64,000 bases of DNA from Paratinospora sagittata (Eukaryota > Streptophyta > Magnoliopsida > Ranunculales > Menispermaceae), in the NCBI GenBank assembly GCA_035771175.1, contig CM069598.1, positions 13,932,539 through 13,996,538 of the forward strand, in the 5' to 3' direction. The notes below the pieces were generated by a model that had not been told where the DNA came from, made no database searches, and saw only the letters and a list, made by a program, of their open reading frames with translations. This document shows, piece by piece, positions 44,349-55,675 of the stretch; position 1 is the stretch's first letter, and every line of letters starts with the position of its first letter. Made by a program: the position numbers and the translations under genes.

Positions 44349-45491
44349 AAAAGGCCTTATGTACCAATATTGTCACGACGCCCCTGACGTAGGCTGACGT
44401 CATGACTGGCACAGTGTACTATACACTGTACATACCCATATACAGTATACAATACACTGTCAGCCTTCACGTAGTCTCCCAATAATACCCAAAAGTTACA
44501 GTATTTTTTTTTTTATATACCACAAATCAAATTCAATATAGATCTCTATAATCATTCCATTCATTCCACAAATTAAAGTCTCATCTGATAAATATCTATG
44601 ATCATCTCATTTAAGCAGTATATAATATTACCACACAACCCATCTAGGTGATATTACATATATATAGTGTGTGATAATTATACATATCAAAATAACAAAA
44701 ATGTGATCTATTTCCTCCAAGCATACCTACACGTACCAGACGAAGGTTCACGTGATTATCACTCACGGAGTTTTCTTTTTCCCTTCGACTCAATACCTGA
44801 AATATTGGAGGAAATGGGGTGAGCAATCAACAGCTCAGTGAATATAGTTCTTGAGATGGCAATTATATACATTTATAGAAATATGACATTTAAAATCATT
44901 TCAAACATTTATTCAATACATGCATCATTCAACGAATATATTGTACATGTCAACATCATAAATTTCATGAATTTTCAATAACATAATGCACAATCTCCCT
45001 CCTCTGCAAGGCAAGAGAGTGGGTCTAACCATTGTATGGCCGTACAAGGTAGACACAGCTTCTCATCACCCAATTCACAGTCATTTCAAAGATCGCAACC
45101 CTTGTTAGGACAGACCTACTGACAATGAGGACTCACAAAACCTCATCCGGGTCTAATTCCTAACGAAATGACAATGAGGATTCGCAAAGCCTCATCATTC
45201 CAAACTCCAATTGCTAAAATCAGTTTGCATGATCCATAAAACTCAATGCATTATATATAATATCACATACATACAATCAAACAGTTTATATGCGTACAAT
45301 GCCATACAAGAACCAAATCAATGAAACTATACTCACAGTGGTTACACAGGGTTTCTAAGCCAACCTCTAAAATCGAGCAACAATAAACGTCATTGCTTCC
45401 TCAAAAGCGTTTATCCATGCCCTTAAGCCTCAACGTAAACACTGAAATTATCCATAGAATATCATGAGAATCATCATTACCATATCAGTAG

Positions 45492-45533
<42 letters not shown>
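45492..45533. repeat. (CTATTCA)6 heptamer array
   Basis: Six head-to-tail heptamers within the solo LTR. The related LTR at 26961 lacks an equally long array. Confidence 0.9.
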
Positions 45534-45971
45534 TCCGAAAGTTGTAAATTGTATTAAAATTGTCAAATGGTCTCCAAAAATCATAAAATTGAATCTAACC
45601 ACATATTCGGGGTTCTCACAGTCCAAGGAGCATTTTTCTACCTTTCTAGCGGCTTTTCATTCACGTTGGGTCAAAAACCCCAATTTTTGAAAACGCCGTA
45701 AAACGGCTCCCACAACAAAATTTACTCCGCTAGACTTGTTACCTCTAGCTTAGAGATCAATTTCACGAAGAAAGAGAATGAAAAGCACTTACCCGCGGGT
45801 TCGGATCTCCCTCCGTTTCCCCTTCTTTCTTCCTTCCTTCCTTTCCTTTCTCTCTGCACTTCTTCTCCTCCTTCTCTTTCTTTTGCAAATTCTTTTTTTT
45901 TTCTTTTTTTCTTTGTTTTCTCTTGTCGGCAAAGAGATAAGAGCATTTTTTTTATTATTTTATTTTAATTT

Positions 45972-46063
45972 TGATCCCATGCTCCTCATGCAATTTACCA
46001 AACCAACTTCCCCATGTTATCCCATGCTCCTCATGCAAGTTAACAAACCAACTTCCTCATCTA
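45972..46063. repeat. 47-bp tandem duplication
   Basis: ATCCCATGCTCCTCATGCAA starts at about 45974 and again at about 46020, with two to four differences over the unit. Confidence 0.85.
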
Positions 46064-47050
46064 TTAATCAATTTAATTTAACTCCAATTCATATATCTAA
46101 TTAACCAATCCATTCCACTAATAAAACTTATATTCTTTATTTACTAATTATATTTATTTGCTCATACGTATCACGTGTATATTTAGCTCATACGTATAAA
46201 ATACGTATATTATACATCTCGATATACGCGTACTTCAATGTATATATTTAATTAAAATTACGGGATGTTACAGTCTTATTTGAAAGTTATCGGCTTATAC
46301 AAGTAATACTAAATGTCCTAACCTTGCACGTAGTGATACCGACCCTGATAAAGATCACCAGACTTTGCCAAATCCTGTCTAAATGTTAAGTAAAGGTCAG
46401 ACCAGTTCATGCATTGACATCATACATAGCACCACCTAGGGATGTATGTGGTATATGATTCATAGAATAGTTAGAAACAATGCTCGCTATTCATTATATT
46501 TCTCTGGAGAGGGACGTACAATGAGAACTTGACTACTCCTGGGAAGGTACATCTGTACGTGAATCCAGAGCGTCGTTCCTGAGGAGGGACGTACAATGGA
46601 ACCCGACTACTCCTGGAGAGGGACATATGTACGTGAACTCAGGCGATGTACAATCATCAAACCAATATGAGACAGTGTCATGCATACATACATGTTGGAT
46701 TGATTATGATGCTTCAATGTGTATTTAAGATATTTGATTATGAAGTTATATTCACGAACTATTTTACCCACTGAGCGTGTAGCTCACTCCGTTTTTATCC
46801 AATTTTTCACAGGAGGTTAGGGTGGACTGGGTGCAGGTTTTTTGGCCCACATTTTGTACCCTTTGTATCATTCATTCGGGATTTTGGGAGAATGTTTCCT
46901 TAACTATTTCATGTACAAATATATTTTGAAATTAATGAAATCAGACTTGCACTTAATCATGTTTCCGCGCACTCAGTTATTGTTATAATGCATTCGCGCC
47001 CCGTCCGTGAGTGTCCCGCAAGTTTAGGCGGGTCCGGGCGAGGTGTGACA

Positions 47051-49600
47051 ATGCGAGTGACAAAAAATAGAAAAGAAAAAGAACAAGAACAATCAATAAT
47101 AAAATGAATAATCTTTTATTAAATGAAAAGAAAGAAAAACTTGCAATGATTTAAGGCCTAAGGTGTTGTCATCTACCTTAGCCTTGAATCATACACCGAA
47201 CTTCTAGATTACTTCAAGCTCCAAAAATAATAATAACGCAAAAATAAAAGAGAAAGAGAATTCAGAGAGGCTGATTCTCTTAAAATGTAACCTTATTTTT
47301 TACTCTAACTCCCTGGGCTCCTCTTGCATCATGGCTTCATCTTCTCAATCATCATTTAGAACATCAAATCACCTACAAAACACATCAAACCAAGTAAGTA
47401 TCATGCTTTCATAATCTCATGAACCAACCTATAGAAATCCATACCGAAATAATGCAAAACACCAAAATGTAACTAAACTATCAACTAACCAAATTTATGG
47501 TAAACTAACCTAATATTTGAATTAAATACCAAAAAACATACCTAAAATATGCTCTAAAACATATACTAAATACCTATTATCAATAAGTTTTTTATGAAAT
47601 AATAAACTTTCATATCAAATAAAGTATAGCCTAGTTATCACAGTTTTATCGATATTTTAAGTATTATTTAAATCCGATGATTTATCGTGATTATTCGTAA
47701 GAGTTTTCCTAGATTATTGATTAATTGACAAAGATGGTTGATCCCCGCCCTTCAAAGATTGATCAATGGTCCCTAATCCAAACCGTTTAAGCGACTTCAT
47801 TATCATACACCGATTCATTTGAGAGAAGGTGATTTAGAGACATAAAGATTAATATTATTCTTAAAGAAACTAAATAATATACAACTAAGCTATGAAGACG
47901 ATAAATTAATCGATTACCGAAATTTGATTTTGGCATCATACAGGAAAATTGTATTTCAAGAAAGATAATTTCCATAGAATATCATACTTATACTTTATAT
48001 GCATTTACATGCATTTATACATAGCTTTCTGTGATTTATCGATCACTCGCATATTGCTGCATTAATCAAACTTCCAAATGATAAAATGTGATTAATGATT
48101 AAAGAATGGAGTGATCGGACCCCAGGATACATGTTTGCCTGACAGACATAGACACGAGGATCACGTCGACCCTGGATCTCTAGAGTATCTGCAAATGTCG
48201 TATTATCGTTTGACCAGCGGATTAGTGGGTCAACCGTCTGGCCAGTGAATTAGTGAGTCAACCGTTTGACCAGCGGATTAGTCAGTTCCTATTCCCTCCC
48301 AATTGGAATATCTAGTAAGGGTTGTGCTACTTGGATGTTGAGTGGTTGAGTGTGTCTGGCCCGCGTAATGGCTACGAGCGTTTCATACGAAAAAGTTGAA
48401 GTTGGGAGTTATGGTGGCTCTATCCAGAGGTAGATAATTCAGAGTTCTAATGAGAGCCTCCTCGCTCGGTTAATACGAGGAACAAGATACCCTGACTGGG
48501 GTGTTGTAAAACCAGTCGTATAGCTAGTGGTCCAAAGAAAGTAATTGATGGGATGGGGTTCTCATCGTGGCTAAAGTGAAAACTTAAATAAATACTAAGG
48601 GATCAGACCCCAAGGCATGTATTTGATTAGTGTGCTCGATATTAGGAGGATTCATGAGGCACACTGTGTATGAGCGCAGATATTCTGACTTGTCTCTTTT
48701 GTATTATCACTGTAATTTTTATTATGATGGTGTTAAATTGGTAGACGAGGCGTGCATTATTGAGTTATTCTAATTATTGTTTCAACATCATCTTTCAAAA
48801 TTATAATTATTTTATGTATTTTATTTGCTTGTTTAATTTTCATAATTGGTAAATGGTAAATGATGATTTTTTCTGTAAGATATTAAGAAATTTACCTACT
48901 TATTCGCATAAATTCTAAGATTTAAAGAATTTAATTAGGACAATGCCAAATATAGATTGAGAAAAGAAAATTAATAATAATAAGAATATGGATATAGAAT
49001 TCAAAATTAAGGTACTAGTAGAAAAAAAAATAATACCTAGAATAATCTTTCATGAATTAAAAGTAAAAAAATAATTTAACAAGGAAGACTTTACAAATCT
49101 GTAATTTCCCCTTTTGTCCCCCAGTGAGCTAGTTTTGGAAGTGGTAGTTACTTGAGAGCCACGTGGATTTAGGCTCACCCTTCTTTCTATATTATAATTT
49201 TTCAAACGTGGTGACTGAGACTCGGGAGGTTGAGGGCTAGCCACTTAAGACGAAGGCACTGGGCGACTTTTACTATGACTATCCGAGAGAGGAGGAGTCA
49301 GTTGTTGTTGCCGACTATGTCGATCTACCGCCTGGGGAGTAGCGCGTAGCATTTTGACTTCTCTTTTTTGGTTATAGATACCTTTTGATTCTTTTTATAA
49401 CTATGGTGTCATGATATTAGCTTTTTCCTTGTCACCATAGGACCGTAACATTAAGCTCGATCTTAATGATAATACCATGTTATATAACTATTTTAGATTT
49501 CACTGTGTACGATTCTTAGTTTTTAATAGTACTCTTGATTGACGATATGACATGATGGGATGTTAGGCTTACTGTATGTAGATGTGGATGCACATACAAC
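47051..49600. other. Non-coding DNA of retrotransposon character
   Basis: No gene. 47080-47980 reads on the minus strand like the leader/LTR DNA at 23600-25000 and at 55960-57080 (for example a CTTAGCCTTGAAT / CCAAAGCTTGAAT pairing). 48080-49640 resembles a decayed gypsy LTR, including GTCGATCTACCGCCTGGGGAG near 49319. A short 28-bp tandem repeat is listed separately. Small frames (47787-47975, 49050-49244) show no family features. Confidence 0.5.
48207..48290. repeat. Three 28-bp tandem units
   Basis: CGTTTGACCAGCGGATTAGT-type units start at 48207, 48235 and 48263, contiguous without spacers, inside LTR-like DNA. Confidence 0.85.
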
Positions 49601-50030
49601 GTTGTCACATCCTTATAAATGAATATGTGTTATATGAATAGGTATATTTATTTAAATGAATACTGTAATGTGAATAGACACATCTATTTGAATAAACATG
49701 TGCACATTCATTTAATACCTTTTTATTCTCGTGTGAATATGTTCCAACACATGACACCATAGAAGAATATTAACATGAAGACCGATGAAATTAAGTCATA
49801 TTTATGAATATAATAGAGGAAAATTAGCATAAACATAGCGTGCTGGATCTACCAAAGAAAATTAAGGCATATTTACTTGTCAACATATAACTACTATGAA
49901 TATATTTTAAAAGCATTGGGCTTTGATTTTGACTTTTCTCTTACTTTTATGTGTCTCTATTAATGTATACAAAAATTCATCAATTTTAAGTGGGTACTAG
50001 TGATTTGTCTATCTTTTAAATTGATTGAGA
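49601..50030 (+). repeat. Duplicated upstream flank of kinase gene D
   Basis: Aligns with 62990-63580 (GTGCACATTCATTTAA, ATTAGCATAAACATAGCGTG, CACTTTTAAGTGG-like ends). The right-hand copy contains a SINE that this one lacks. From 50031 to 50780 there is AT-rich, then mixed, spacer without a gene. Confidence 0.8.
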
Positions 50031-50783
50031 TACCTCTAAAATCTTTCAATCATATATATAAATATATATTTTGTTCAGAAATTTCTTGTAATAAAATGCA
50101 ACACATGTGATATATTTCACATTTCCTTGACTCGTATTGATAAGAACCGGACACCAAGGAAATTGAACACAAAACCAATATTTTTGGAATATAAATAATA
50201 AATACAAATAGGATACATGCAATATAGAAAGGTTTTGATATTAGGGGACCATTGCTTTTGCCCACTTATTTCATGTCTCTCTTATAAATGATGAACACTC
50301 TATTTCTATTTGCTATGTTTTTTTTGAGAAGAAAGAAACCAAAATATATTAAAAAAAATATTTTATGTATGCGGATGCCAATACCATTTCTCAACTATCA
50401 CTCTTAGATATTTTGGATATGCATATTTATTGGGTACGTACCTATATTGGGCAACACCTAGCATAGAGAAAAAAGACCTAAATGAGTTATGGAATACTAA
50501 AAAGAAGAGCTACAGCGAAGACAGATAAGCACTCCAATTCGTAAGAAAACAATCCAACTTGCCGCACACCAAGGTGAGAACCAACTTGGTCAAAAACCCT
50601 CTTATTCGTTTCTAACCAAATACCCCCACGAAGTGACCAACGAAATCACTCTTCCTACGCTGATGCAGCGCATAAAGAAACTTTGAAAATGAGAAAGGGG
50701 CACGCACTGTTCTGCATTAGAAGAAATGAAGAAGGAAACATTACCAGAAGCATCTCATTTCAATTTGTTAGGTCAATGAATCT

Positions 50784-50791
50784 GTATAAAA
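50784..50791 (+). promoter_or_regulatory. Possible TATA box of kinase gene D
   Basis: TATAAAAA lies 11 bp before ATG 50802 and 29 bp before ATG 50820. If it is the real TATA box, transcription would start near or after 50815, which argues for a downstream start codon. Confidence 0.35.
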
Positions 50792-50801
50792 ATGACAAAG
50801 T

Positions 50802-53240
50802 ATGGTAGCTTCTGCTGAGATGGACTCCAGCAGAATGACTCCATTGTTGCTCTTTCATCTTCTTCTGTTACTGTTCCTCTGTTCTGCAGCAACAGATGAT
50901 GTCATGTATTCAGGTCAATCTCTAAGTGGTAACAACCAATCCTTAGTTTCTAAAGGTGGTGTCTTTGAACTCGGCTTCTTCTCACCAGGTAAGTCTCATA
51001 ACTATTACATAGGCATCTGGTACAAACAATACTTATCAGATAAAGAAGTTGTATGGGTAGCAAACAGAGACACACCCATCAAAGATGCATCTTCCTCAGA
51101 ATTCAAACTCTTAGAGAATGGGAATTTAGTCCTCTTAAATCCCTCTAAAATCTCAATTTGGTCGACCAATTCGACATCCAAAACCTTGAATTCTTCTAAA
51201 GCAGTGCTTGGTGACGATGGGAATCTTCAAGTTTTGAAAGATGATGGGTCGGATCGATTTGAAGTATTATGGCAGAGCTTTGATCATTTGACTCATGCAT
51301 TACTACCAGGTTCAAAGATGGGATATATTGATCTTCCAACGAAGCGAAAACAGAAGCTATATTCTTGGAGAAATTCTGAGGATCCAGCTCCTGGTTCATT
51401 TTCTGTAGAGCCAGACGTAGTTGGGAAGTTTGACTTGCTTTGGAATGGATCTCAAGAGTACTGGACTACTGGGCTCTGGAATGGAGACCGTTACAGCAAC
51501 CTTCCTGTGTTTCAAGCAAGTAGCTTGATTAACTACCACGTAATATCAAACAAGAACGAGAGTTACTTCACCTTTTCTAATTATAACAAATCCGTGATTT
51601 CTATGTCTGTGTTGGATGTTTCTGGGCAGATGATGAGTTTTATACGGTTCAATAGTGACCAGGAGTGGCGCTTTTATTGGAGTCGACCATTACAAAAATG
51701 TGGCGTCTATGGCTTGTGCGGGAATTTTGGTATTTGCACTGAGAATGGCTCCCCTGTATGTCAATGTTTGCCTGGTTTTGCACAGCGCTCGCCCAAAGAT
51801 TGGGACTTGCTTGATTATTCTGGTGGATGTGTAAGGAAAACTTTGCAATGTGAAGGAAAAGACGACTTTCTGAAGATGACCAACATCAAAATGCCCATGA
51901 ACAAACAGAATTTGGCAGATGTTCGAAGTACTGAAGAGTGCAAATCGGTTTGTTTGAACAACTGTTCTTGTAGTGCTTATGCTTACACAGGCTCTTGTTT
52001 GGTATGGTACCAAACAATGTTGAACATAGAGCAACTAGGTACTGGAGGAGATGATTTGTTCATCAGACGTAATGCTTCCGAGGTTTTGAATTCATCAGGT
52101 TCTAGGAAGATTTCAGCTGGTTGGATTTCAGTGGGAGCAATATCAGGAATTACAGTCCTATTTACGGCAATCGCTTTGGTACTAATTATCTGCAAAGGGA
52201 GGAGCAAGAAGATATCCATTATTAATGGAACAACCCCACGAGCAATATTAGATGAGGCCACTCTGGGACCTATGTTTAATCAGTATGCATTTCTAACGGT
52301 ATTCCAATACAAAGACTTGAAAGTTGCAACCAAGAATTTCTCAGAGAAGTTGGGTGCTGGTGGTTTCGGTACTGTGTTCAAAGGGAAATTGCCCGACTCC
52401 AGTCTGATCGCAGTGAAAAAGCTCGAAAGTTTCACTCAAGGTGAAAAGCAATTCCGAAGTGAGGTGAGCACTATTGGGTTAATCCAACATTTTAATCTCG
52501 TTCGCTTACGCGGGTTCTGTTCTAAAGGAGCTAAAAGAATTTTGGTCTATGACTTCATGCCAAATGGTTCTCTAGACTCGCATTTATTTCATGAAGATGA
52601 ATCACGAATTTTGAACTGGAAGACAAGATACCAAATTGCAGTTGGGACGGCAAGAGCGTTGGCTTATCTCCATGAGGGATGCAGAGACTGTATCATACAT
52701 TGTGATATCAAGCCAGAGAACATACTATTGGATGCCGATTTCTTTCCTAAAGTGGCGGATTTTGGTCTGGCGAAGCTTGTTGGCCGAGAATTCAGTCGTG
52801 TTGTGACAACTATAAGGGGTACTTTTGGTTATCTTGCACCGGAATGGAGTTCGGGTATTGCTATCACGGCCAAGGCTGATGTCTACAGCTATGGTATGAT
52901 GCTCTTCGAAATTATATCAGGAAGAAGAAATCTGAAGCGATCTGAGGATGGGAAGGTTTGGTACTTCCCTACTTGGGCATCAAACAAATTAGCAGAGGAA
53001 CAAGATGTAATTTCATTGCTAGACAACAAGTTGGGAGGCAATGCAAATGTTGAAGAACTTGCAAGAGCTTTTAGAGTGGCTGGTTGGTGCATCCAAGAAG
53101 AAGAGTTTCAGAGGCCAACCATGGGACAAGTAGTTCAAATTCTTGAGGGACTCTTAGAAGTGGCTTCTCCTCCAGTACCAACTTATCTTCAAGCTTTTGT
53201 GGAGAATGAGAAAACCGTAAATTTTTTCTCAGATAGGTAG
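50802..53240 (+). CDS. G-type lectin S-receptor-like serine/threonine-protein kinase (copy D, intact)
   Basis: Single-exon gene for 812 residues from the first ATG; ATG 50820 (MDSSRMTPLLLF, 806 residues) fits the start of copy B better. Visible: signal peptide with Leu run and SAATDD, bulb-type lectin domain (WVANRDTP 85-92, WQSFDH 157-162), EGF-like cysteines (300-343), PAN module (350-422), membrane segment (about 441-465). The kinase has loop GAGGFGTVF (518-526), Lys539, HCDIKPEN with Asp635, DFG Asp653 and APE. Like copy B it is a non-RD kinase with complete catalytic residues, expected at the plasma membrane. The lectin part differs strongly from copy B while parts of the kinase DNA are almost identical. 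Substrate and ligand are unknown. Confidence 0.96.
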   Translation: MVASAEMDSSRMTPLLLFHLLLLLFLCSAATDDVMYSGQSLSGNNQSLVSKGGVFELGFFSPGKSHNYYIGIWYKQYLSDKEVVWVANRDTPIKDASSSEFKLLENGNLVLLNPSKISIWSTNSTSKTLNSSKAVLGDDGNLQVLKDDGSDRFEVLWQSFDHLTHALLPGSKMGYIDLPTKRKQKLYSWRNSEDPAPGSFSVEPDVVGKFDLLWNGSQEYWTTGLWNGDRYSNLPVFQASSLINYHVISNKNESYFTFSNYNKSVISMSVLDVSGQMMSFIRFNSDQEWRFYWSRPLQKCGVYGLCGNFGICTENGSPVCQCLPGFAQRSPKDWDLLDYSGGCVRKTLQCEGKDDFLKMTNIKMPMNKQNLADVRSTEECKSVCLNNCSCSAYAYTGSCLVWYQTMLNIEQLGTGGDDLFIRRNASEVLNSSGSRKISAGWISVGAISGITVLFTAIALVLIICKGRSKKISIINGTTPRAILDEATLGPMFNQYAFLTVFQYKDLKVATKNFSEKLGAGGFGTVFKGKLPDSSLIAVKKLESFTQGEKQFRSEVSTIGLIQHFNLVRLRGFCSKGAKRILVYDFMPNGSLDSHLFHEDESRILNWKTRYQIAVGTARALAYLHEGCRDCIIHCDIKPENILLDADFFPKVADFGLAKLVGREFSRVVTTIRGTFGYLAPEWSSGIAITAKADVYSYGMMLFEIISGRRNLKRSEDGKVWYFPTWASNKLAEEQDVISLLDNKLGGNANVEELARAFRVAGWCIQEEEFQRPTMGQVVQILEGLLEVASPPVPTYLQAFVENEKTVNFFSDR

Positions 53241-53633
53241 TTGCATTTGCAGTTGTAATTGTTGTTTATCACATTGCCATTAGTTTTTAGTTCATCATAA
53301 CTTTTATTTAGATAATAAGAAGTATACGGTTCTCCTTATGACTTTGAGAAGTAGTTATAATATTAGATGTTTATTGTTTAGAATTGTTGCATTCTTAGCA
53401 TATATATATATCATCATCATCATTCTATATATATATATATATATGTTCCTAACCTATTCGGACTGTAAAAAATACGAAATTTCTTCCATGTCTTTAATCA
53501 TTTAATCATTAGTTCATTCGTGCCATCGGTTTCGAGTTCAATTTTTTAATTTTTAACTTTTTTAATTTTCATATCCTCTTTTTCTCTTCAATTATTTTTG
53601 TTTTTTTTATCTCGGCTCCTCTCCCTCCGAGGA

Positions 53634-53652
53634 CCCCCCCCCCCCCCCCCCC
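53634..53652. repeat. Poly(C) homopolymer, 19 bases
   Basis: Uninterrupted C run in pyrimidine-rich DNA; possible assembly-sensitive site. Confidence 0.9.
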
Positions 53653-55635
53653 TCCCCTTCCTTTTACATTTATTTTACTACGCTTTCTCAGCAACCCTTC
53701 TTTGCAAACACGCCCCCCTCTGTCCCTCTCTACCCCTAGTTGTTCACCGCCACAACTACTTCAACTAAACACCATCAGAGGTCGATCGGATCAGCCAATT
53801 TTTTTTTCCCTTTTTTGCAAATCTAATTTGAGTTTCCTTTGGATCGATCTTATCCTCTGCTATTTATATATCTTACTGATTTTCTCAAAACATTTACTAT
53901 ATATTTTAAAATATGGGTATTCTCAATTGTAGATAGAAGAACAAGAAAATGAAAAAAAGAGGGACCAAAATGAAGCGCCACCAAAGAGGATAGACGATAA
54001 TCGTTTTCTTTCGCCTATCCAAGTGCACACATCTTGTTCACCGCAACAACTACTTCGACTAAACCCCATCTGAACTCAATCAGATTAGCCATCAAGTTGT
54101 TTAATTTGTTATTCTTTGTTCTTCTTCCTATTCCCTTTATGAAAAATTATAATAAATATTTTTTCTTCTTTTAAAGTCTTATTTTTCGTTGTTGTTGTTG
54201 GAAAATTATAATAAATATTTTTGTTCCTTTTTTTTTACTTTTTGCTGTTGTTGTTATTGTTTGGGTGTGGTCTGCAACAATTGAAGCAGAAAAAAAAAAA
54301 AAGTTAATAGGTTTAAAAAAGAAGAAGGTGTTGTTCTTGGTTTAGTTTGAAATGACTTTGTTGTGGAAGGTAAAATAAAATTTGCAGAGTAATGAATCAG
54401 TCATTTTTTTTTATCTAAGGTGATTTTTTCGTTATTATCTATGTTCTTGGGTAGGCTATACTAATTCTTTCATTTGAGGAATCAAAAATATAATCGTTTT
54501 CTTATTTTTCTTCTTGTTTGTCTAAGAATATAATTTTATTTGTGGCTGAATTTTTCAGTCACTGATTTTTTCTTTTTATTAATAAAAAAAACTTTTTATG
54601 CTTAAACAATACCTCCTTGCTTAAGCTATGTTAATCATTTGATCTACGTCCTCTTTTCTTTGTTTAAATTTTTTAGTTTTAGGGATTTTTTTATGAGTTG
54701 ATTTATTTTTTTTCCTTCGCCTTTCTGGGTTTTTTTTTTTTTTTCACAAAAGTTGAAACAAAGGGAAGCTTGCTTCTCCAAGTGTACAACCTACAAGAGT
54801 GAAATAAAAAAGAGCGGATACAAAGCTTGTTTTTCTTATTTTTAAGATTATACTATTTCAACATATTATATAAAAAAGTTAAGAGGAAAAAAGACACGAT
54901 GCATTATCTCATTTGTTTCAATAACTCGATTTTTTAATTTCCTGGATGAGATTTTTTTATTTTTCTTTTAGTTTATTGAATGCATTACTGAATATTTTAA
55001 TAGTTATTACTTATTCTTTTTTTTTTGAATGTGTTGTGATCATTCTAATGTCACTTCGTTCTTTTTTTTTAGTTTTATTTTTTTTTCATTTATTTCTCTA
55101 TTACGCAAGGGTCGTGATGTATATAAATTTATCTTTTTTTTAAATTTAACATAAATACTTGAAAAAATGGGGTATGCGCACTTATATTTATAATACAATA
55201 TTATATAAATTAAAGTATAGAAAATTATATAAATTATAATTTATAAAGTATAAAAAATTATAGAAAATTATAATACAATATTATAATATTATACTACAAT
55301 ATTATATTATAGTATAGAATATTATATTATATTATATTATATATTATTCTTTCTTTTGTATTTATGATTGAGGAAAAAGAAGAAAAATATCAAATTATTG
55401 ATACATTTTGGATTTTGGCGTACTAGGAAAATATAAATCAAAATATGAATTAAACAAAATTGTTCAAGGTAACAACCAAAATTTGTAAAAAAAAAAGGTA
55501 GAAAGCCGCTTCAATTGTTGAAGCTCATCAAATAAGTCGAGAAATTATGTTGAATAAACAAATAAAATGTGGGAAACAGATTCAATTGTTATTGCTTATT
55601 AAATAATTAAAGAAAATATGTTGAATAAAAATGAT

Positions 55636-55675
55636 ATAATATAATATAATATAATATAATATAATATAATATAAT
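55636..55675. repeat. (ATAAT)8 microsatellite
   Basis: Eight perfect pentamers. Confidence 0.95.

Larger units (their letters stand above)
43978..46272 (-). mobile_element. 2.3-kb insertion: solo gypsy LTR ending in a palindrome
   Basis: Perfect 5-bp direct repeats GTCTT lie at 43973-43977 and 46273-46277, and homology of the host sequence resumes across them, so this is one insertion. Its main part (44371-46272, TGTCACGACGCCC to GGGATGTTACA) is the same solo LTR family as 26961-29164. It carries an additional 393 bp at the TGACA end: a 371-bp palindrome (43978-44348) and a 22-bp link (44349-44370). It includes a heptamer array and a 47-bp tandem repeat. Open frames at 45778-46104 and elsewhere are low-complexity. 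Confidence 0.75.
43396..47050 (+). repeat. 3' LTR of the truncated chromovirus, with insertions
   Basis: Starts TGTAATACCCTAGG and ends GGCGAGGTGTGACA. Its 3' part has the chromovirus-LTR pattern (CACTGAGCGTGTAGCTCACTCCG at about 46770-46795) and repeated GGACGTACAATG / GTACGTGAA(T/C)C units at 46510-46640. It contains a stretch related to the TAT LTR (43845-43977 and 46273 onward) and the large insertion 43978-46272. Without the insertion it would be about 1.36 kb. Confidence 0.75.

Noticed and set aside
43977..44412. Matching 114- and 135-codon frames on opposite strands
   Set aside because: Explained by the 371-bp palindrome; identical text on both strands is symmetry, not coding.
45778..46104. 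108-codon frame rich in Phe/Leu/Ser
   Set aside because: Pyrimidine-rich LTR DNA with low-complexity translation and a 47-bp tandem duplication.
44366..46277. Solo LTR 44371-46272 as an independent insertion
   Set aside because: Its immediate flanks (AATAT and GTCTT) do not match; the matching GTCTT lies left of the palindrome at 43973.
48207..48290. CRISPR-like repeat
   Set aside because: The three 28-bp units are contiguous with no spacers and lie in a plant LTR-like region.
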